Source: Saccharina japonica (lineage: Eukaryota; Sar; Phaeophyceae; Laminariales; Laminariaceae). From it: a stretch of DNA of 64,000 bases. Made by a program: the position numbers and the translations under genes. The stretch's first letter is position 1, and every line of letters starts with the position of its first letter. The notes below the pieces were generated by a model. The model was given only the letters and a program-made list of their open reading frames with translations, made no database searches and was not told the origin of the DNA. Shown in pieces: positions 1-11,705 of the stretch. The stretch is taken from positions 62,001 through 126,000 of the forward strand of contig MEHQ01000050.1 of assembly GCA_008828725.1 (NCBI GenBank), in the 5' to 3' direction.

Positions 1-385
1 ATGTTGACCACGTTATTTTCGCTGTTAGAGTTGCAGTACGTTCACCTATAGAAGTAAAGAAAAACTGAACTTTCCCACCACTTGTACGAGTAGGGTAACA
101 GGTAGTACATATGCTTATCATCTCGATGGTCAGGGGTTCGAGACGTCCGTATACCTCTCACAACTTCTTTTTTTATGAGAGAGTACAACGAATTAGACAG
201 TCAAAATTATGATAATGTGTTGGATAACAACGTAGTAGACGAATAAAATTCTGAGAATTTGATGAAAAGTGCCAACGGAAAAGTGCAGACAGATTCAACT
301 GTTTAATCAAGAATAAAAATGGTCGACGCTTTCTCGCAAGGGGTCCCTATCACGAGAGACTTGGTCAAAATTAGAAACTCGGATT
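1..385. other. No recognisable feature
   Basis: AT-rich sequence with no convincing open frame, tandem repeat or known element end. Confidence 0.4.
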
Positions 386-1312
386 AATAAGATCAGCTAT
401 AATTTCGCTCCATACTCTCGGTGGTTGTTGTGTTGTGTCTACAGCCATGCATGGTGGCTGTGATATGAGTGCGTTGTGTCACTCCAGAGCCAAGCAACAG
501 ATACATACGTAAAAAATGCAGAGAAGACTGCTGCTGCCACAAAAATGTATGCACTCATAAATGCATATTGTGTGTCCGTATTGCATACATGTACATACCG
601 GATTCCCCGGTTTCGAGGCCGCACTGGTCACCGCCGGTATTGTGGTCGAGGGCATACCGGTACCCGGGGTATATTCGGATAGGCGTACCGAACTTACTGA
701 AGTGTCGGGTACCGGTATTGGAAAGGTACCGAACTTACCGAAGTGTCGGGTACCGGTGTTGGAAAAGTGCGGAACTTGCCGAAGAGTTCGACAGGATATC
801 GGGCCCGGTAACGAACAAATACCGGTGCCCCCGATGTTGTGGTCAAGGGTATACCGGTACATGGGGTATATTTGGGCGGGCGTACCGAACTTACCGAAGT
901 GTCCGGTACCGGTATTGTAAAAATACCGAACTTACCGAAGTGTCGGATACCGGTATTGAATAAATGCCGAACTTACCGAATTGTCGGGTACCGGTATTGA
1001 AAACGCAAGAACTTATTGAAGTGTTCGGTTGGGTATCGAGCCCGGTACCGAACAAAGACCGGTACCCCCGGTATTGCGGTCGAGGGTATACCGGTACCTG
1101 TGGTATATTTGGACGGGCGCACCGAACGTACCGAGGTGTACGGTACCGGTATTGGAAAAATACCGATTTTACCGATCTGTCGGATACCGGTTTTGAAAAA
1201 ATATCGAAGTTACCGATTTGTCGGGTACCGGTATCTAGGTCATACCGAACTTACCGAAGTGTCGGGTACCGGTAATTACCGAGAAAATACCCCTGGTATA
1301 CCTCGGTGAAAA
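386..1312 (+). repeat. GGTACCGGTA minisatellite element, copy 1
   Basis: The core (about 640-1300) is a diverged tandem repeat of 36-42 bp built on CCGAACTTACCGAAGTGTCG followed by GGTACCGGTATTG. It is preceded by about 250 bp of unique leader (390-640, with GTCACTCCAGAGCCAAG). The same leader, core and end order is present in inverted orientation at 23041-23880, so this is a dispersed element and not a local expansion. The long open frames here (YRSVGYRYW, TELTEVSGTG) are translations of the repeat. Confidence 0.75.
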
Positions 1313-1981
1313 TATCCGTGTTGGCGCCTGCACGCGGGGCGAGACAATTATTCTGACGTGTAGTGTACGGACCAAGCTTAACATGTAGGTCATTACACCC
1401 GAAGGACGGAGTGGTCGCATTGTAGAATAAAATATAATCATATATATGGGCTATTAATGACATACTCGAATGTAAAGGGTCAACACGGCGCAGAAATGCA
1501 GCTGGGGGACGCTGGGATTTCGCTGCGCCGCCCAGCGTCCATGTTTGCAGTTTCAGGTCGCGGATAAGGTCGCGACCGCTACACGCGTACGAAGCAGCGT
1601 ACTGCTGTAACTGCTCACTTCCTGCTTTGGTTGCAGAACGAAGTCAACGAGGACTTCCATAAAGTACGATACTATCGAAAACAATGATATGCGTGCGATT
1701 TTATAAACAACACTCGTTTGTCATTTTTTTGCAATTGCGGCGTGAAAACGATGTGGAACTTACGAGTACGAATTTCGCGCATAAGAGCGTGAAACCGGAC
1801 TCATTGCTCGTACATGCTACCAGCCTTAATGTGTGACAGCAGTCTCCTTACCTACTTCATGTGTAGAAGCGTGAAAGCAGTACTCCGTGTATGAAACCTG
1901 ACGAATGCACTTGGTGAAGATCGACGAAGAATGTCGATGCCGATGCTGTCGAGTAGATGATGCTGATCCTCTGAGGTTTTG
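1313..1981. other. No recognisable feature
   Basis: Unassigned sequence between two repeat elements. I see no domain, RNA gene or repeat family. Confidence 0.4.
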
Positions 1982-1982
1982 T

Positions 1983-4126
1983 AATGCGTGTGTGGACCGC
2001 CGGGTGAGGGGGTCGCCAGGGTTTTTTTGGGCAGCGGGACCGCCGGGTTGGGGGATCGCCAAGGGTTTTTGGGCAGCGGGACCGCCATGTCAGGGGACCG
2101 CCAATGGAACTTTGGCAGCGGGACCGCAATGTTAGGGGACCGCCAATGCAACTTGGGCAGCGGGGCCGCCGATTTTGTAGGGCCTAAAAACGTCGTGGTC
2201 AGAGCTACGTACGCAGAGATTGTAACCTATACTTCCACGAAAGCTTTTTTTACTTCCTTCCATGGTTACTTCCATGGAAGTTGTTTTACTTCCATGGAAG
2301 CTTATTTACTTCCACGAAAGGTTTTCGACTTCCAGGTGATTCAATTATATTTTACTTCCATATAAAGTAAACATGGACGCGAATAAGTCAAGTTACTTCC
2401 AGGAAGAAAGTGTTTTTGCATTTTTCACTGAAGTAAAAAAATACTTACCATGAAGGAATACTACCTCCATGAAAGCAAATGAAAAAAAGACACATAATGT
2501 GGTAGATCCGATCTGAGTTACGACTATTCAATAGGAAGGAGAGAGGAAAGGAGAGGGCGGTGATGAATAATATAAATTGATTGATAAATATACCTCGAAG
2601 TATTTATATATATACAAATCTGTACTAAAAAGTACAAATATTTTTTAATCTGTACTAAAAAGTACAAATATTCTCAAATCTGTACTAAAAGGACAAATAT
2701 TCTCAAATCTGTACTAAAAAGTACAAATATTTTCAAATCTGCACTAAAAAGTACAAATATTTTCAAATATGTACTAAAAAGTACAAATAGTCTCAAATCT
2801 GGACTAAAAAGTACAAATATTATCAAATTTGTACTAAAAAGTACAAATATTCTCTCCAAAAAGTACAAATATTTTAAAATCTGTACTAAAAAGTACGAAT
2901 ATTCTCAAATCTGTACTAAAAAGTACAAATATTCTCTAAAAAGTACAAATATTTTCAAATATGTACTAAAAAGTACAAATATTCTCAAATCTGTACTACA
3001 AAGTACAAATATTCTCAAATTTGTACTAAAAAATACAAATATTCTCTACAAAAAGTACAAATATTCTCATATCTTTACTAAAACGTACAACTATTCTCAA
3101 ATCTGTACTAAAAAGTACGAATATTTTCAAGTCTGTACTTGAAAGTACAAATATTCTCAAGTCTGTACTTGAAAGTACAAATATTTTCAAATCTGTACTA
3201 AAAAGTACAAATATTTTCAAATTTGTACTTAAAAGTACAAATATCCTCAAATCTGTACTAAAAAGTACAAACGTTTTTAAATCTGTACTAAAAAGTACAA
3301 ATATTCTCAAACAAACATACAACTATTCTCCAATCTGTACTAAAACGTACAACTATTCTCAAACCTGTACTAAAAAGTACAAATATTTTCAAATCTGTAC
3401 TAGAAAGTACAAATAAAAGTACAAATATTCTCAAATCTGTCCTCGAAAGTTCAAATAAAAGTACAAATATTCTCAAATCTGTACTAAAAAGTACAAATAT
3501 TCTCAAATCTATACCACAACGTATGAATACCCTCAAGTCTATACCAAAAGGTATACCCTGGTATAAATATTCCAACCCACATTATCATCATCGCCCTCTC
3601 CTTTCCTCTCCTTCCCATTGAATAGTCGTAACTCAGATCGGATCTACCACATTATGTGTCTTTTTTTTCATTTGCTTTCATGGAGGTAGTATTCCTTCAT
3701 GGTAAGTATTTTTTTACTTCAGCGAAAAAAGCAAAAACACTTTCTTCCTGGAAGTAACTTGACTTATTCGCGTCCATGTTTAATATATATGGAAGTAAAT
3801 TATAATCGAATCACCTGGAAGTTGAAAACCTTTCGTGGAAGTAAATAAGCTTCCATGGAAGTAAAACAACTTCCATGGAAGTAACCATGGAAGGAAGTAA
3901 AAAAAGCTTTCGTGGAAGTATAGGTTACAATCCCTGCGTACGTAGCTCTGACCACGACGTTTTTAGGCCCTACAAAATCGGCGGCCCCGCTGCCCAAGTT
4001 GCATTGGCGGTCCCCTAACATAGCGGTCCCGCTGCCAAAAAACCATTGGCGGTCCCCAAACAAGGCGGTCCCGCTGCCCAAAAAAACCCTGGCGGTCCCC
4101 TCACCCGGCGGTCCCCACACGCATTA
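1983..4126. mobile_element. Foldback element with ~550-bp inverted arms and a minisatellite core
   Basis: The left arm (1983-2575) and right arm (about 3585-4126) are inverted copies of each other. Outer ends are ATGCGTGTGTGGACCGCC on the left and its near complement on the right. Each arm has GGGACCGCC subrepeats, then repeated ACTTCCATGGAAGT palindromes, then about 70 bp resembling the 3' part of the local SINE family (GATCTGAGTTACGACTA). A dinucleotide TA flanks both ends and could be a target duplication. There is no transposase frame, so the element would be non-autonomous. Confidence 0.8.
2600..3565. repeat. 30-bp minisatellite with internal hairpin units
   Basis: About 30 tandem units of 30 bp. 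Each has the palindrome GTACTAAAAAGTAC followed by AAATATTCTCAAATCT. Some units are shortened (for example near 2855, 2930 and 3040). Since 30 is a multiple of three, the minus strand shows artificial open frames with a repeating RIFVLFSTDL peptide. The last units (3500-3560) degrade to GTATACC variants. Confidence 0.85.
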
Positions 4127-4790
4127 AAGTACTGCTGCACGATACACTACCTATCAGGGCATTCATTGTTAGGTGTTTCGCTGTTGCGTTGGCGCAACAT
4201 TTGGTCCAAATACCCGTTTTGCGCAACAGTCGCCGCGAGGCTGGTTGCGCCCAGCGCAACACGCGTTTTTGGGCGCGCAACATTTTTCGCCTTGGGCGAA
4301 CTATTTTGTTGCTTGTTGTTTGTTTTAGGCCGAAGGCGAGAAATTATTTTAGGGGTCTTTTTCTCTTAATACTTATTAATAGTCGTAGTTGAACATCTTT
4401 TAGGCCCCTTCCCATGTTCGGCATAGTCAAAAACAAAAATTAGGCACCTCTTGCTATTCGGCGTAGCCTCTTATTCTTTTTGAGGCACTATTTTTCTATT
4501 CGCCAAAATTAAATTAAATGGCTTTTTAATTAGGTTTGAGGCGTATATTCGCGCGTAGATCGCATTTGTTTCGCCTCCGGGGGCCTTCTTGGGGCCCTCC
4601 CGGGGATCCCTCCGGGGGCCCCTGCAGGTGGCTTGCGCGCCTGCCGCGCGCAACAACACGAGCCGCAGGCGTGTTGCGCTACGCGCAAGACAACCTATGT
4701 CGCATGTTGCGCTGCGCGCCACAGACGCCGAATCACTAATTCATGCCCTGCTACCTATATACAATATACAAACGTCAAACACATAACGGA
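4127..4790. other. Unassigned region with TTGCGC-rich inverted motifs
   Basis: GCGCAACA and TGTTGCGC motifs recur on both sides (4170-4290 and 4640-4725) around an AT-rich centre, which hints at an eroded inverted-repeat element. No gene is seen. Confidence 0.35.
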
Positions 4791-4809
4791 CGGCCTTTCC
4801 TTTGTTTTA

Positions 4810-5560
4810 TGGGTTAATATCAAAACATGCAATAACCCGAAACGGGTACATCCGCGCCGGTGGGAGGTAAAAACGGGTAGGATTCATACAGCTTATGGGA
4901 TCGAGTCAAAACACATCCCACGAGTAGCTACCCATGAGCCATGACGGGATAGATTGGCCAAAATCACTTCATGCCCGTTTCTGAGGGGTAGTGGTAACCG
5001 GGCATATTTGTCGGCGCCTAACTAGACACTTGAACGTGTCCAGATTATGTTTGGAGGGCTCACGTCTGGGTGGGATCGGGAGCAGGGTCAGGGCTAAGCG
5101 GTGTCTAGAGGCAGAGGGTTCTGGCGGCAATATTGTGCGTATGTGTGTTTTGCTCGGTCTCAGAGTGTACCTGAATCAACTACACCCCATACTACAGCAG
5201 CAGCCGCATTACAGTCGAAATGCATCGGTCGTATCATACGTACATACCAGGTATATTGATATTGCTGTGCCTACACATTCATTACCGGTCCGCTCATAAG
5301 AAACCAGAAATCGGGCTTAAGCTGACTTTGTTATTTTGGAAAGGGGTGTGTCCCACACTAACTTCAGCATAATAGCTGTTGACTTTCTTATTTCCCCCGT
5401 AATGTTTAGGCTGAGTTTCTTGTGGGGCACTTTCTTATGAGAAGGTCGGTAGTGTATACAACAATACCCGGTAGTTTATACGTGGATGGTCGTATCACTC
5501 TGAAGACGTACGTATAACCAGGTGCGTAAAATATTAATAGTTGTGTTGAGTTCAGGCCAC
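4810..5560 (+). mobile_element. Degraded copy of the AACGGGTA/GGCCAA TIR element
   Basis: This segment matches the interior of the element at 32187-33082: GAGCCATGACGGGATAGATTGGCC, the GTCGGCGCC..AACTA segment, TTTGGAGGGCTCA, and the GTGGATGGTCG..TCACTCTGAAGA segment. Its ends are eroded and an unrelated segment sits near 5300-5440. Confidence 0.55.
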
Positions 5561-6349
5561 GCTGTTTGTCCATCATCCCCTGCCCCCCGGTTTCATTATT
5601 TCGACCACATAAACAAATATATTTTGACGGTTTCAAAAACGGGACTGTCAACTTTCCGCCCAATGAAAGGCTGGCACCAGGCTGATTTTGTTTAGAAATC
5701 AGGGCAGAGGTATGGCTATCGCTAGGTGGCTTATTTGAGCGGTAAACACGGCGTAGGCCTGCCGCACCATGGCGACTCCACAAAGTGAGGGAACTACCAA
5801 CTACCCAAAGCAAGGCGCCTGCGGAGATTTGGCGGTTTTTTGTGCACTATCTGTGTAGAACCGGTGGGCTCTCATTTTTGGGTCCGACCGCCCCAGGTCG
5901 TGGCTTAGGGTCCTGCACGATAGAGACACCATTTCTCGCTGGGCGCCTTAGCTAGAGCCCTGCAGAGCGGACAGTGTGTTCAAGGCACAGTTACCTTGTG
6001 GGAAGATGATCGCCGCCCCGCAAACGTTCGTTCGGTCGCGTACAAGTACTCTTTGGGTAAAGAATGGGGTCATTTGGGTCAAACTAAACCCCTTACCAGC
6101 CCTCCGGAGGTACGAGACGCCTCGTGTACATGTCCCGCCCCGCAAACGCCTCTACACATGCCTTCCACCGGCGACTTTGAACAATATCGCAGCAGTGGGG
6201 TCTGCACGGGAACCTGCGGCGAAACTGGGGCGCGATGACATGCACAGCAGTAGAAATTCTGATTTTGGTCTTCGATAGGGTTTGAGGCAGGTTTGCGCAG
6301 GTTAGGGTAGTAGGACCTCCCCACGCAAAAGCCAGTGTTTTGGACGACG
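5561..6349. other. No recognisable feature
   Basis: Mixed-composition sequence with short open frames on both strands. None has a domain I recognise. Confidence 0.35.
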
Positions 6350-7040
6350 TTATTCTCCGTGAGTTGCACCGCTTCGGCGACGAACCTCGGGGAAGAAAGA
6401 TAGCTGACGTCTAGACGAATATGGGAACATATGAGGCGGCCGTCGTCACTGACATAGCGGGGCGGATAGTTTCAATACCGCATACCTAGCCTTCACCCAA
6501 AATTTACCTTCTCCGCTCAAAAATGCCTAAATAGTGTACCGAAATTAGCATGCATAGCCTGGTCAACACAAATAAAATGTGCCAATACACCATCTTTGGC
6601 GCTGCTGTTCTCCGTGGGATTAGTATATTAGGCAACAACACTCGCTGCAGAAAGATAGCTAACATTAAGATGAATCCGGGGATATGTGGTTTGTTCGAAG
6701 TCGCTGACGTTTCGGGCCGGATAATTTCAATACCGCAAACCTAGCTTTCACCTAAAATTGACGTTTTCCACCCAAAAAAGCCTAAATAGTGTAGCGAAAT
6801 TAGTATGCATAGCCTCGTTAACCCCAAACAAAAGTACCAATACACTATCTTTGGTGCTGCTGTTCTCCCTGGGGTTCATATATTAGGCAGTGAAACTCGC
6901 GGCAGAAAGATAGCATACATTTAGACGAATCTGGGGGTACTTGGTTTGTACGAAGTCACTGACGTTGGGGGCCGGAGAATTTCAATACCGCATGCCTAGC
7001 TTTCACCTAAAATTGACGTTTTTCACACCAACAAGTATTG
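6350..7040. repeat. 254-bp tandem repeat (about 2.7 copies)
   Basis: Units start at AATTTCAATACCGC at 6468, 6722 and 6977, giving a period of 254-255 bp, with a partial unit before 6468. Shared segments include GAAAGATAGCT, CTAAATAGTGTA and CTGCTGTTCTCC. An inverted partial unit lies at 7385-7565. Units differ by about 15-20%, so the array is old. Confidence 0.75.
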
Positions 7041-7384
7041 ATTTTGTACCGAAATAACCGCACCGAGTTGCCCGACCGACCGAGCTCGCGGAGGGCTGTA
7101 GCTCAAGCCTTTGTAGCGTTGGGCGTCGTAGCGCGACGAGTTGGAGGTGGATTCCACTCTCCGAGGCACCGATACCTGCCTACGAGCCAGGCCGACCGTT
7201 GTGGGACCACCACACGGATGGTTACCGAGAGCGCTGCTGCTGTAGTGACGGTTTAATGCCTGGTGGACGATTATTAGCGAGGCCACTGAAGCTCGTACTT
7301 GTTAAGAACCCATTTTAGAAAATACCGAAATTTCCGAGAAAACCAGAAAAATACTTTTCTCGTTAAGATCGACCCTAAAACCGG

Positions 7385-7565
7385 TATTGAAATTCTCCGT
7401 CCCGCAACGTCCGCACGTACGAACAAGCCGCATGTTCGTGGATTCGTCTAGATGTCAGCTATATTTCTGCAGCGAGTTGCTGTGCCTAATATATCAAACC
7501 CAGGGAAAACAGCAGCGCCAAAGATAGTGTATCGGCGCGTTTTATCGGTGTTGACCAGGCTATCA
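7385..7565 (-). repeat. Inverted partial unit of the 254-bp repeat
   Basis: The reverse complement carries the same landmarks in the same order (CCAAAGATAGTGTAT, CAGCAGCG and CGGTATTGAAATTCTC) as the array at 6350-7040. Confidence 0.65.
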
Positions 7566-7569
7566 CCCC

Positions 7570-8780
7570 TTCCTGTGAACGTTTCAGGGGAAGCGATAAT
7601 TACGCAGCTGCCTTGTCGGTGTGTCTTCCCTTTGACAAACGGTTTTGTCGTATGGCTCAAGGTCCTCAAGCCTCGCATAAAGTGGTGCAACCTCTAAAGA
7701 GCTAGGCGCGGTGTTTACATTCACACATGCTTACCCGTTGTGCAATTGCGCATTTAAATGTTACAATCAAGGTTTAATATTACCTGGATAGGCACCCCCT
7801 ACTGAACCAATGCGTCCATGTAGAGAATCATCCGTTGGACTCGTGGATGGTCAGTGGAAGCTTTCAGGTATATGGCCAAACTGCGAGCCCAGATGGGCTC
7901 GTAACCTGTTGGATTTTGCTCATTCTTTTACCTCAGGAACTTAACACGGGCGAGCTCCGATGGTGTACTCGTAACAAGTGTTTGGCTACACGGATAGGTC
8001 GGGCGCTGACGCATCCCCATCGTCCGAGTGATTGATTTGTGCTCGTACTAATCTAAAAAGGTGGAACAATAGACGGGCGGTGGCTGCTGACCAAAACTGA
8101 AAGTACAGTAGTTCTCACGATGACACTCGTTTTAATCAAGTGAGATTGCTTGTGAACCTTAGGGCGAAAAAACGCGAGTTTTCACCGCGCAGCGGAGGGT
8201 GCCCTGTGTGAAACCTTTTCGGAAACGCGTGGTCGTGGCTTGCTCGGGATTTTGATGTCTCACTGGCATAAAAACAAACACCGCCACAAGAATCCGAAGG
8301 CAAACAAAAAACCAAACGCATACGTGTAAATGGCGTGATTACGACGACGACCGCACGGAAGACACCACTACCACCAGGGCTCGCGTCTGGCGTCACTCGA
8401 CAGCCAAACCCTTTCACTTCCCGTTTCTGCTCGTCGATGGCCGAAACAACCATACCCCCTTGACCGAGACGTGTACGTGCAATGTTCAAGATGCACGCCC
8501 CCACCTACTCGGAGACCAAAGCACGAAGAGTATCTAAACATAATCCGAAGCGAGATATATATATATATATCAATAATACCCCAGTTGCGTCGCGTCAGGC
8601 GTAACAGCCGTCACCATAATAACTAGGTTTGGTGCCTGGAAACGCTCCGCGGTCGAATCCTCTCTCTTCTTACTTCGACTCATCGCTGGCCAGCGACAAC
8701 CTTTCTTCCTGCGGCGGGGTCCGCATCAAAGGTGAATTGCTCTTTTCACCGTAGAAAACAAAACAAGAAACAAAATGGTA
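7570..8780. other. No recognisable feature
   Basis: There is one 122-codon open frame at 8136-8504 (minus) without a recognisable domain, and a short TA run at 8561-8575. Nothing else can be supported. Confidence 0.35.
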
Positions 8781-8782
8781 GT

Positions 8783-8791
8783 TTTAGTTCG
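8783..8791. repeat. Left 9-bp target site duplication
   Basis: TTTAGTTCG, identical to 9840-9848. Confidence 0.85.
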
Positions 8792-9839
8792 GAGCAGTGG
8801 CCAAAATCGGGTATACCCGATGGGTTTGTGGCCAAAACAGGGTACCATTGTATTTTAGTGACCGCGACGACCCCAGGGCGCCATCTCATTGGCCAGCGCA
8901 GGCCACCACTCGACGCTGGCCACAAACCCATCGGGTATACCCGATTTTGGCTACTCACCCCCCAAGAGGCACCCGATAATTGTACCCACCTACCCGAAAA
9001 TGGCCGTGCTGTTCGACCACCACGGCCCAACAGCCCACCACGCACCAGACGACGATTACTACGTACCACGCACCTGCGTACCAGGTACGTATCACGACGT
9101 ATTACGACGTATCCAGTCGAGTTCCGGCCGAGTCCCAACCTGTTACCGACGGATCCATCTGCTCTACGAGCTACGATATTCTATATTACTGCTGCTGTGC
9201 TGTGCGGTGGCTGGTGGCTGGTGGCTCGTCGAGAAAGAGCGGTGCTTTTTGGGTGGGAGAGGGAGCGAATCAACTACTACTACTGGTGTGCCGTGATGAG
9301 GTGGCTTTTGGTTGGGAGAGGGAGAGATAGCACTGTGAACCAACCACTACGGCTGGGCCGTGTTTTGAACCACTACTGCTGTGCCGTGTTTCGAAGTGGC
9401 ACCACTACTGCTGTGCAGTGTTTCGAGGTGGCAAGTTTGGTTGGGTGTGAGAGGCTGCGCGAATCAACCAAATCATGGATACTTGTCGAGCAGATGGATG
9501 GATATATATCAAGCAGATGGTTCCGTCGGTAACAGGGCTGGCTGGGGGCATGGATTTCGATGAAATTAGTCGTAATCGTCGTCTGGTGCGTGGTGGGCTG
9601 TTGGGCCGTGGTGGTCGAACAGCACGGCCATCTTCGGATAGGTGGGTACAATTATCGGGTATCTCTTGGGGGGTGAGTAGCCAAAATCGGGTATACCCGA
9701 TGGGTTTGTGGCCAGCGTCGGGTGGTGGCCTGCGCTGGTCAATGAGATGGCGCCCTGGGGTCGTCGCGGTCACTATAATACAATGGTACCCTGTTTTGGC
9801 CACAAACCCATCGGGTATACCCGATTTTGGCCACTGCTC
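8792..9839. mobile_element. Long-TIR DNA element with perfect 9-bp target duplication (MULE-like)
   Basis: The element starts GAGCAGTGGCCAAAATCGGG and ends with the complement. Inverted arms extend about 265 bp (8792-9060 and 9560-9839). TTTAGTTCG is present on both sides, directly abutting the termini (8783-8791 and 9840-9848). Long TIRs plus a 9-bp duplication are the classical signature of Mutator-like elements. The 1048-bp element has no transposase. Its middle (9180-9480) holds repeated CACTACTGCTGTGCCGTG motifs. Open frames over the arms are not genes. Confidence 0.87.
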
Positions 9840-9848
9840 TTTAGTTCG
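9840..9848. repeat. Right 9-bp target site duplication
   Basis: TTTAGTTCG, identical to 8783-8791. Confidence 0.85.
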
Positions 9849-9849
9849 C

Positions 9850-11035
9850 CCTGGAACACCCATAAAATACGTCTAAAACAATGGTATGAAAAAATAGGGT
9901 CCCCTTCGCTCCGAACAGTTTTTTACGCCGCATCCACGAACTTTGTGTTTCGATACCATCACTCAAATCGACTCCGCTTGGCCGACGTAGGGGGGTAGAG
10001 CCACTCAGAAATATGTCCCACCCAGAAACATGTCCCGACAAAAACTCATGTCAGCATCCGAATGTCATTTGTTTCAGAAATCTTGAAGTGGCTCACGGAA
10101 CCCAAGCATTTGTAAACCTGTAATTCAACTGCACTGCCGAACTAAGATAGTCGGATAATACATTCGTGACCCCAACCCAAAATTACCCTAGATTTAATGT
10201 TTCTAGAGCAAAAATCAACATGTGGAACACATTTCCGGGGAGGGGATATCTCAATGACATCCCCGCTTCTTTGCATAGTTTGGACAGCTGTATCACGATA
10301 GCATCGATCACTAGCAAATAGCTGAACTTGGATTCGTGATCCCCACCCTAAACTTACACCTAGAGGAAAGCCTTAGCTCGATCGAAGCTGTTTCAGAGGG
10401 GGGGGGGGGGGGGCCGGACCATCCCCATTTTCTTGCGTTTCCGTTTTTACCCTATGGGAGCCTGTTCGATCCATTGAAACCCGGGCACCAACTCACGCGT
10501 TTGCTCTCAAACTTCACAAACGGTGTACTAGAGGCCTTATTGGCACGTTATTACATTTTGGGGGGTTAGGGGTGGGTTGGTAACAACACCCACATCCTCC
10601 TTCGATAATATTCATCGTTACCGCGGAAACCGCCCTTCGCCCCGTCGCTAAGTAGTATCTTTAGCGCTGCGGTGCTGCTACTGTGTATAACAGCCGTCAA
10701 TAACAAAACAGAAAACACAAGCGGTATAACACATCACGACAAGACCAACACGACTACCACGACCAGCCTTCGCCTTTAGCCGCGCTCTGTAGTAGACCCC
10801 TCGATCCTCTGGCTTCGAGCGACGCTGGGTCTGTGTAGATGGCCGGCTGTTAAGCTGCTTGCTGTACTGCTCGCTTCGCAACCTTTTAAACATACCGGGG
10901 ACACGAACACCCAACTAATTCATACGTAAACGCCTTACAATTGTTTTGAAACCTGTTACGGCGTACGACCCACGATGCATGAAGCTCGAGGCTGTCAATA
11001 TCAAAAACTCTCATGCGCTTGTAGTATAACACGTC
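9850..11035. other. No recognisable feature
   Basis: Unassigned sequence downstream of the sulfotransferase stop, containing a 16-bp poly-G run near 10398. No polyadenylation signal could be assigned with confidence. Confidence 0.35.
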
Positions 11036-11705
11036 TCAAGGTGGTACTTTCAGCTTTTCCAACAGAACAGGGGGCAACCACACGCGCAACACGGCATCGG
11101 CAACCTCCAGAACTTCCGGCGCAACCTGGTCCTCGAACCGACGTCCACCTGCCTCAGTTCGAGCTTCCTCGCCTGGGCGCATGTCTATCTTCTTGTGAGG
11201 GAAGTTGAATTCATTAGCCGACGCGGCTTTTGCGGTGGCTTCCACAATACGAAACGGAAGCTGCAGGCCAATAGCATCGAACCAGTTGTAGTGCCAGGCC
11301 ACGGGGTCGGCCATGACGTCATCGTACCAAAACTGTACAGACTGGTGGGGCAGCAAACCAGAAAAAAGGATGTCCCGGATGGCCAGCCACTGGCACATTG
11401 TCGGCAACTCCCTGGCGACAAATTCTTCGACGGTTCCGATCTCTGCATTGCGATGGAGCCGTAGGTGGTAGTATGCGCTCACGACGGCCGGTCTTGGATC
11501 TCTGTAGACGACCATCTGGAGCCAGTCGTCGGTGATATCGCACTGGGCTTCGTGCATGCATCTCCACAAATCAGCATGGTTTGTCACTGGGGTACCATCC
11601 ACAAAATTACAGGCGTCGGTACCGGCCCGAACTCGCGCAAACTCGATGCCGTGGTTGTGACTGTACTCGCAGCTGCTGCCCACCGGGAGCGCGTGTTTGT
11701 CGTCC
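11036..11705 (-). CDS. Sulfotransferase exon 3: 3'-PSB motif and C-terminus
   Basis: This is the main catalytic exon (residues 138-360). It starts after a strong acceptor (pyrimidine-rich TTATCCTTTCCAG) at 11706. It carries the DITDDWLQMVVYRDPRPAVV segment with the 3'-phosphate-binding Arg and Ser. This is followed by a region rich in Trp, Phe and acidic residues (FWYDDVMADPVAWHYNWFDA) and a C-terminus ending in LLEKLKVPP. The open frame continues about 50 codons upstream of the acceptor, but that part is unlike a sulfotransferase and is read as intron. Confidence 0.82.

Noticed and set aside
469..1309. Frames with repeated TELTEVSGTG or YRSVGYRYW, also at 22755-23700
   Set aside because: Translations of the GGTACC minisatellite in both orientations.
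2600..3565. CRISPR-like array (about 30-bp repeated units)
   Set aside because: The units are contiguous with no unique spacers, there are no cas-type frames, and the context is eukaryotic.
2674..3575. Minus-strand frames with repeating RIFVLFSTDL, resembling a repeat protein
   Set aside because: The 30-bp minisatellite has a period divisible by three, which creates open frames automatically; there is no start context, splice signal or non-repeat domain.
8636..8690. B-box-like GGTCGAATCC suggesting a tRNA gene
   Set aside because: No A box at a proper distance and no cloverleaf could be drawn by eye.
8732..9863. 266- and 152-codon frames over 8.7-9.9 kb
   Set aside because: They read through the inverted arms of the TIR element, and both strands are open in parallel; no domain is recognisable.
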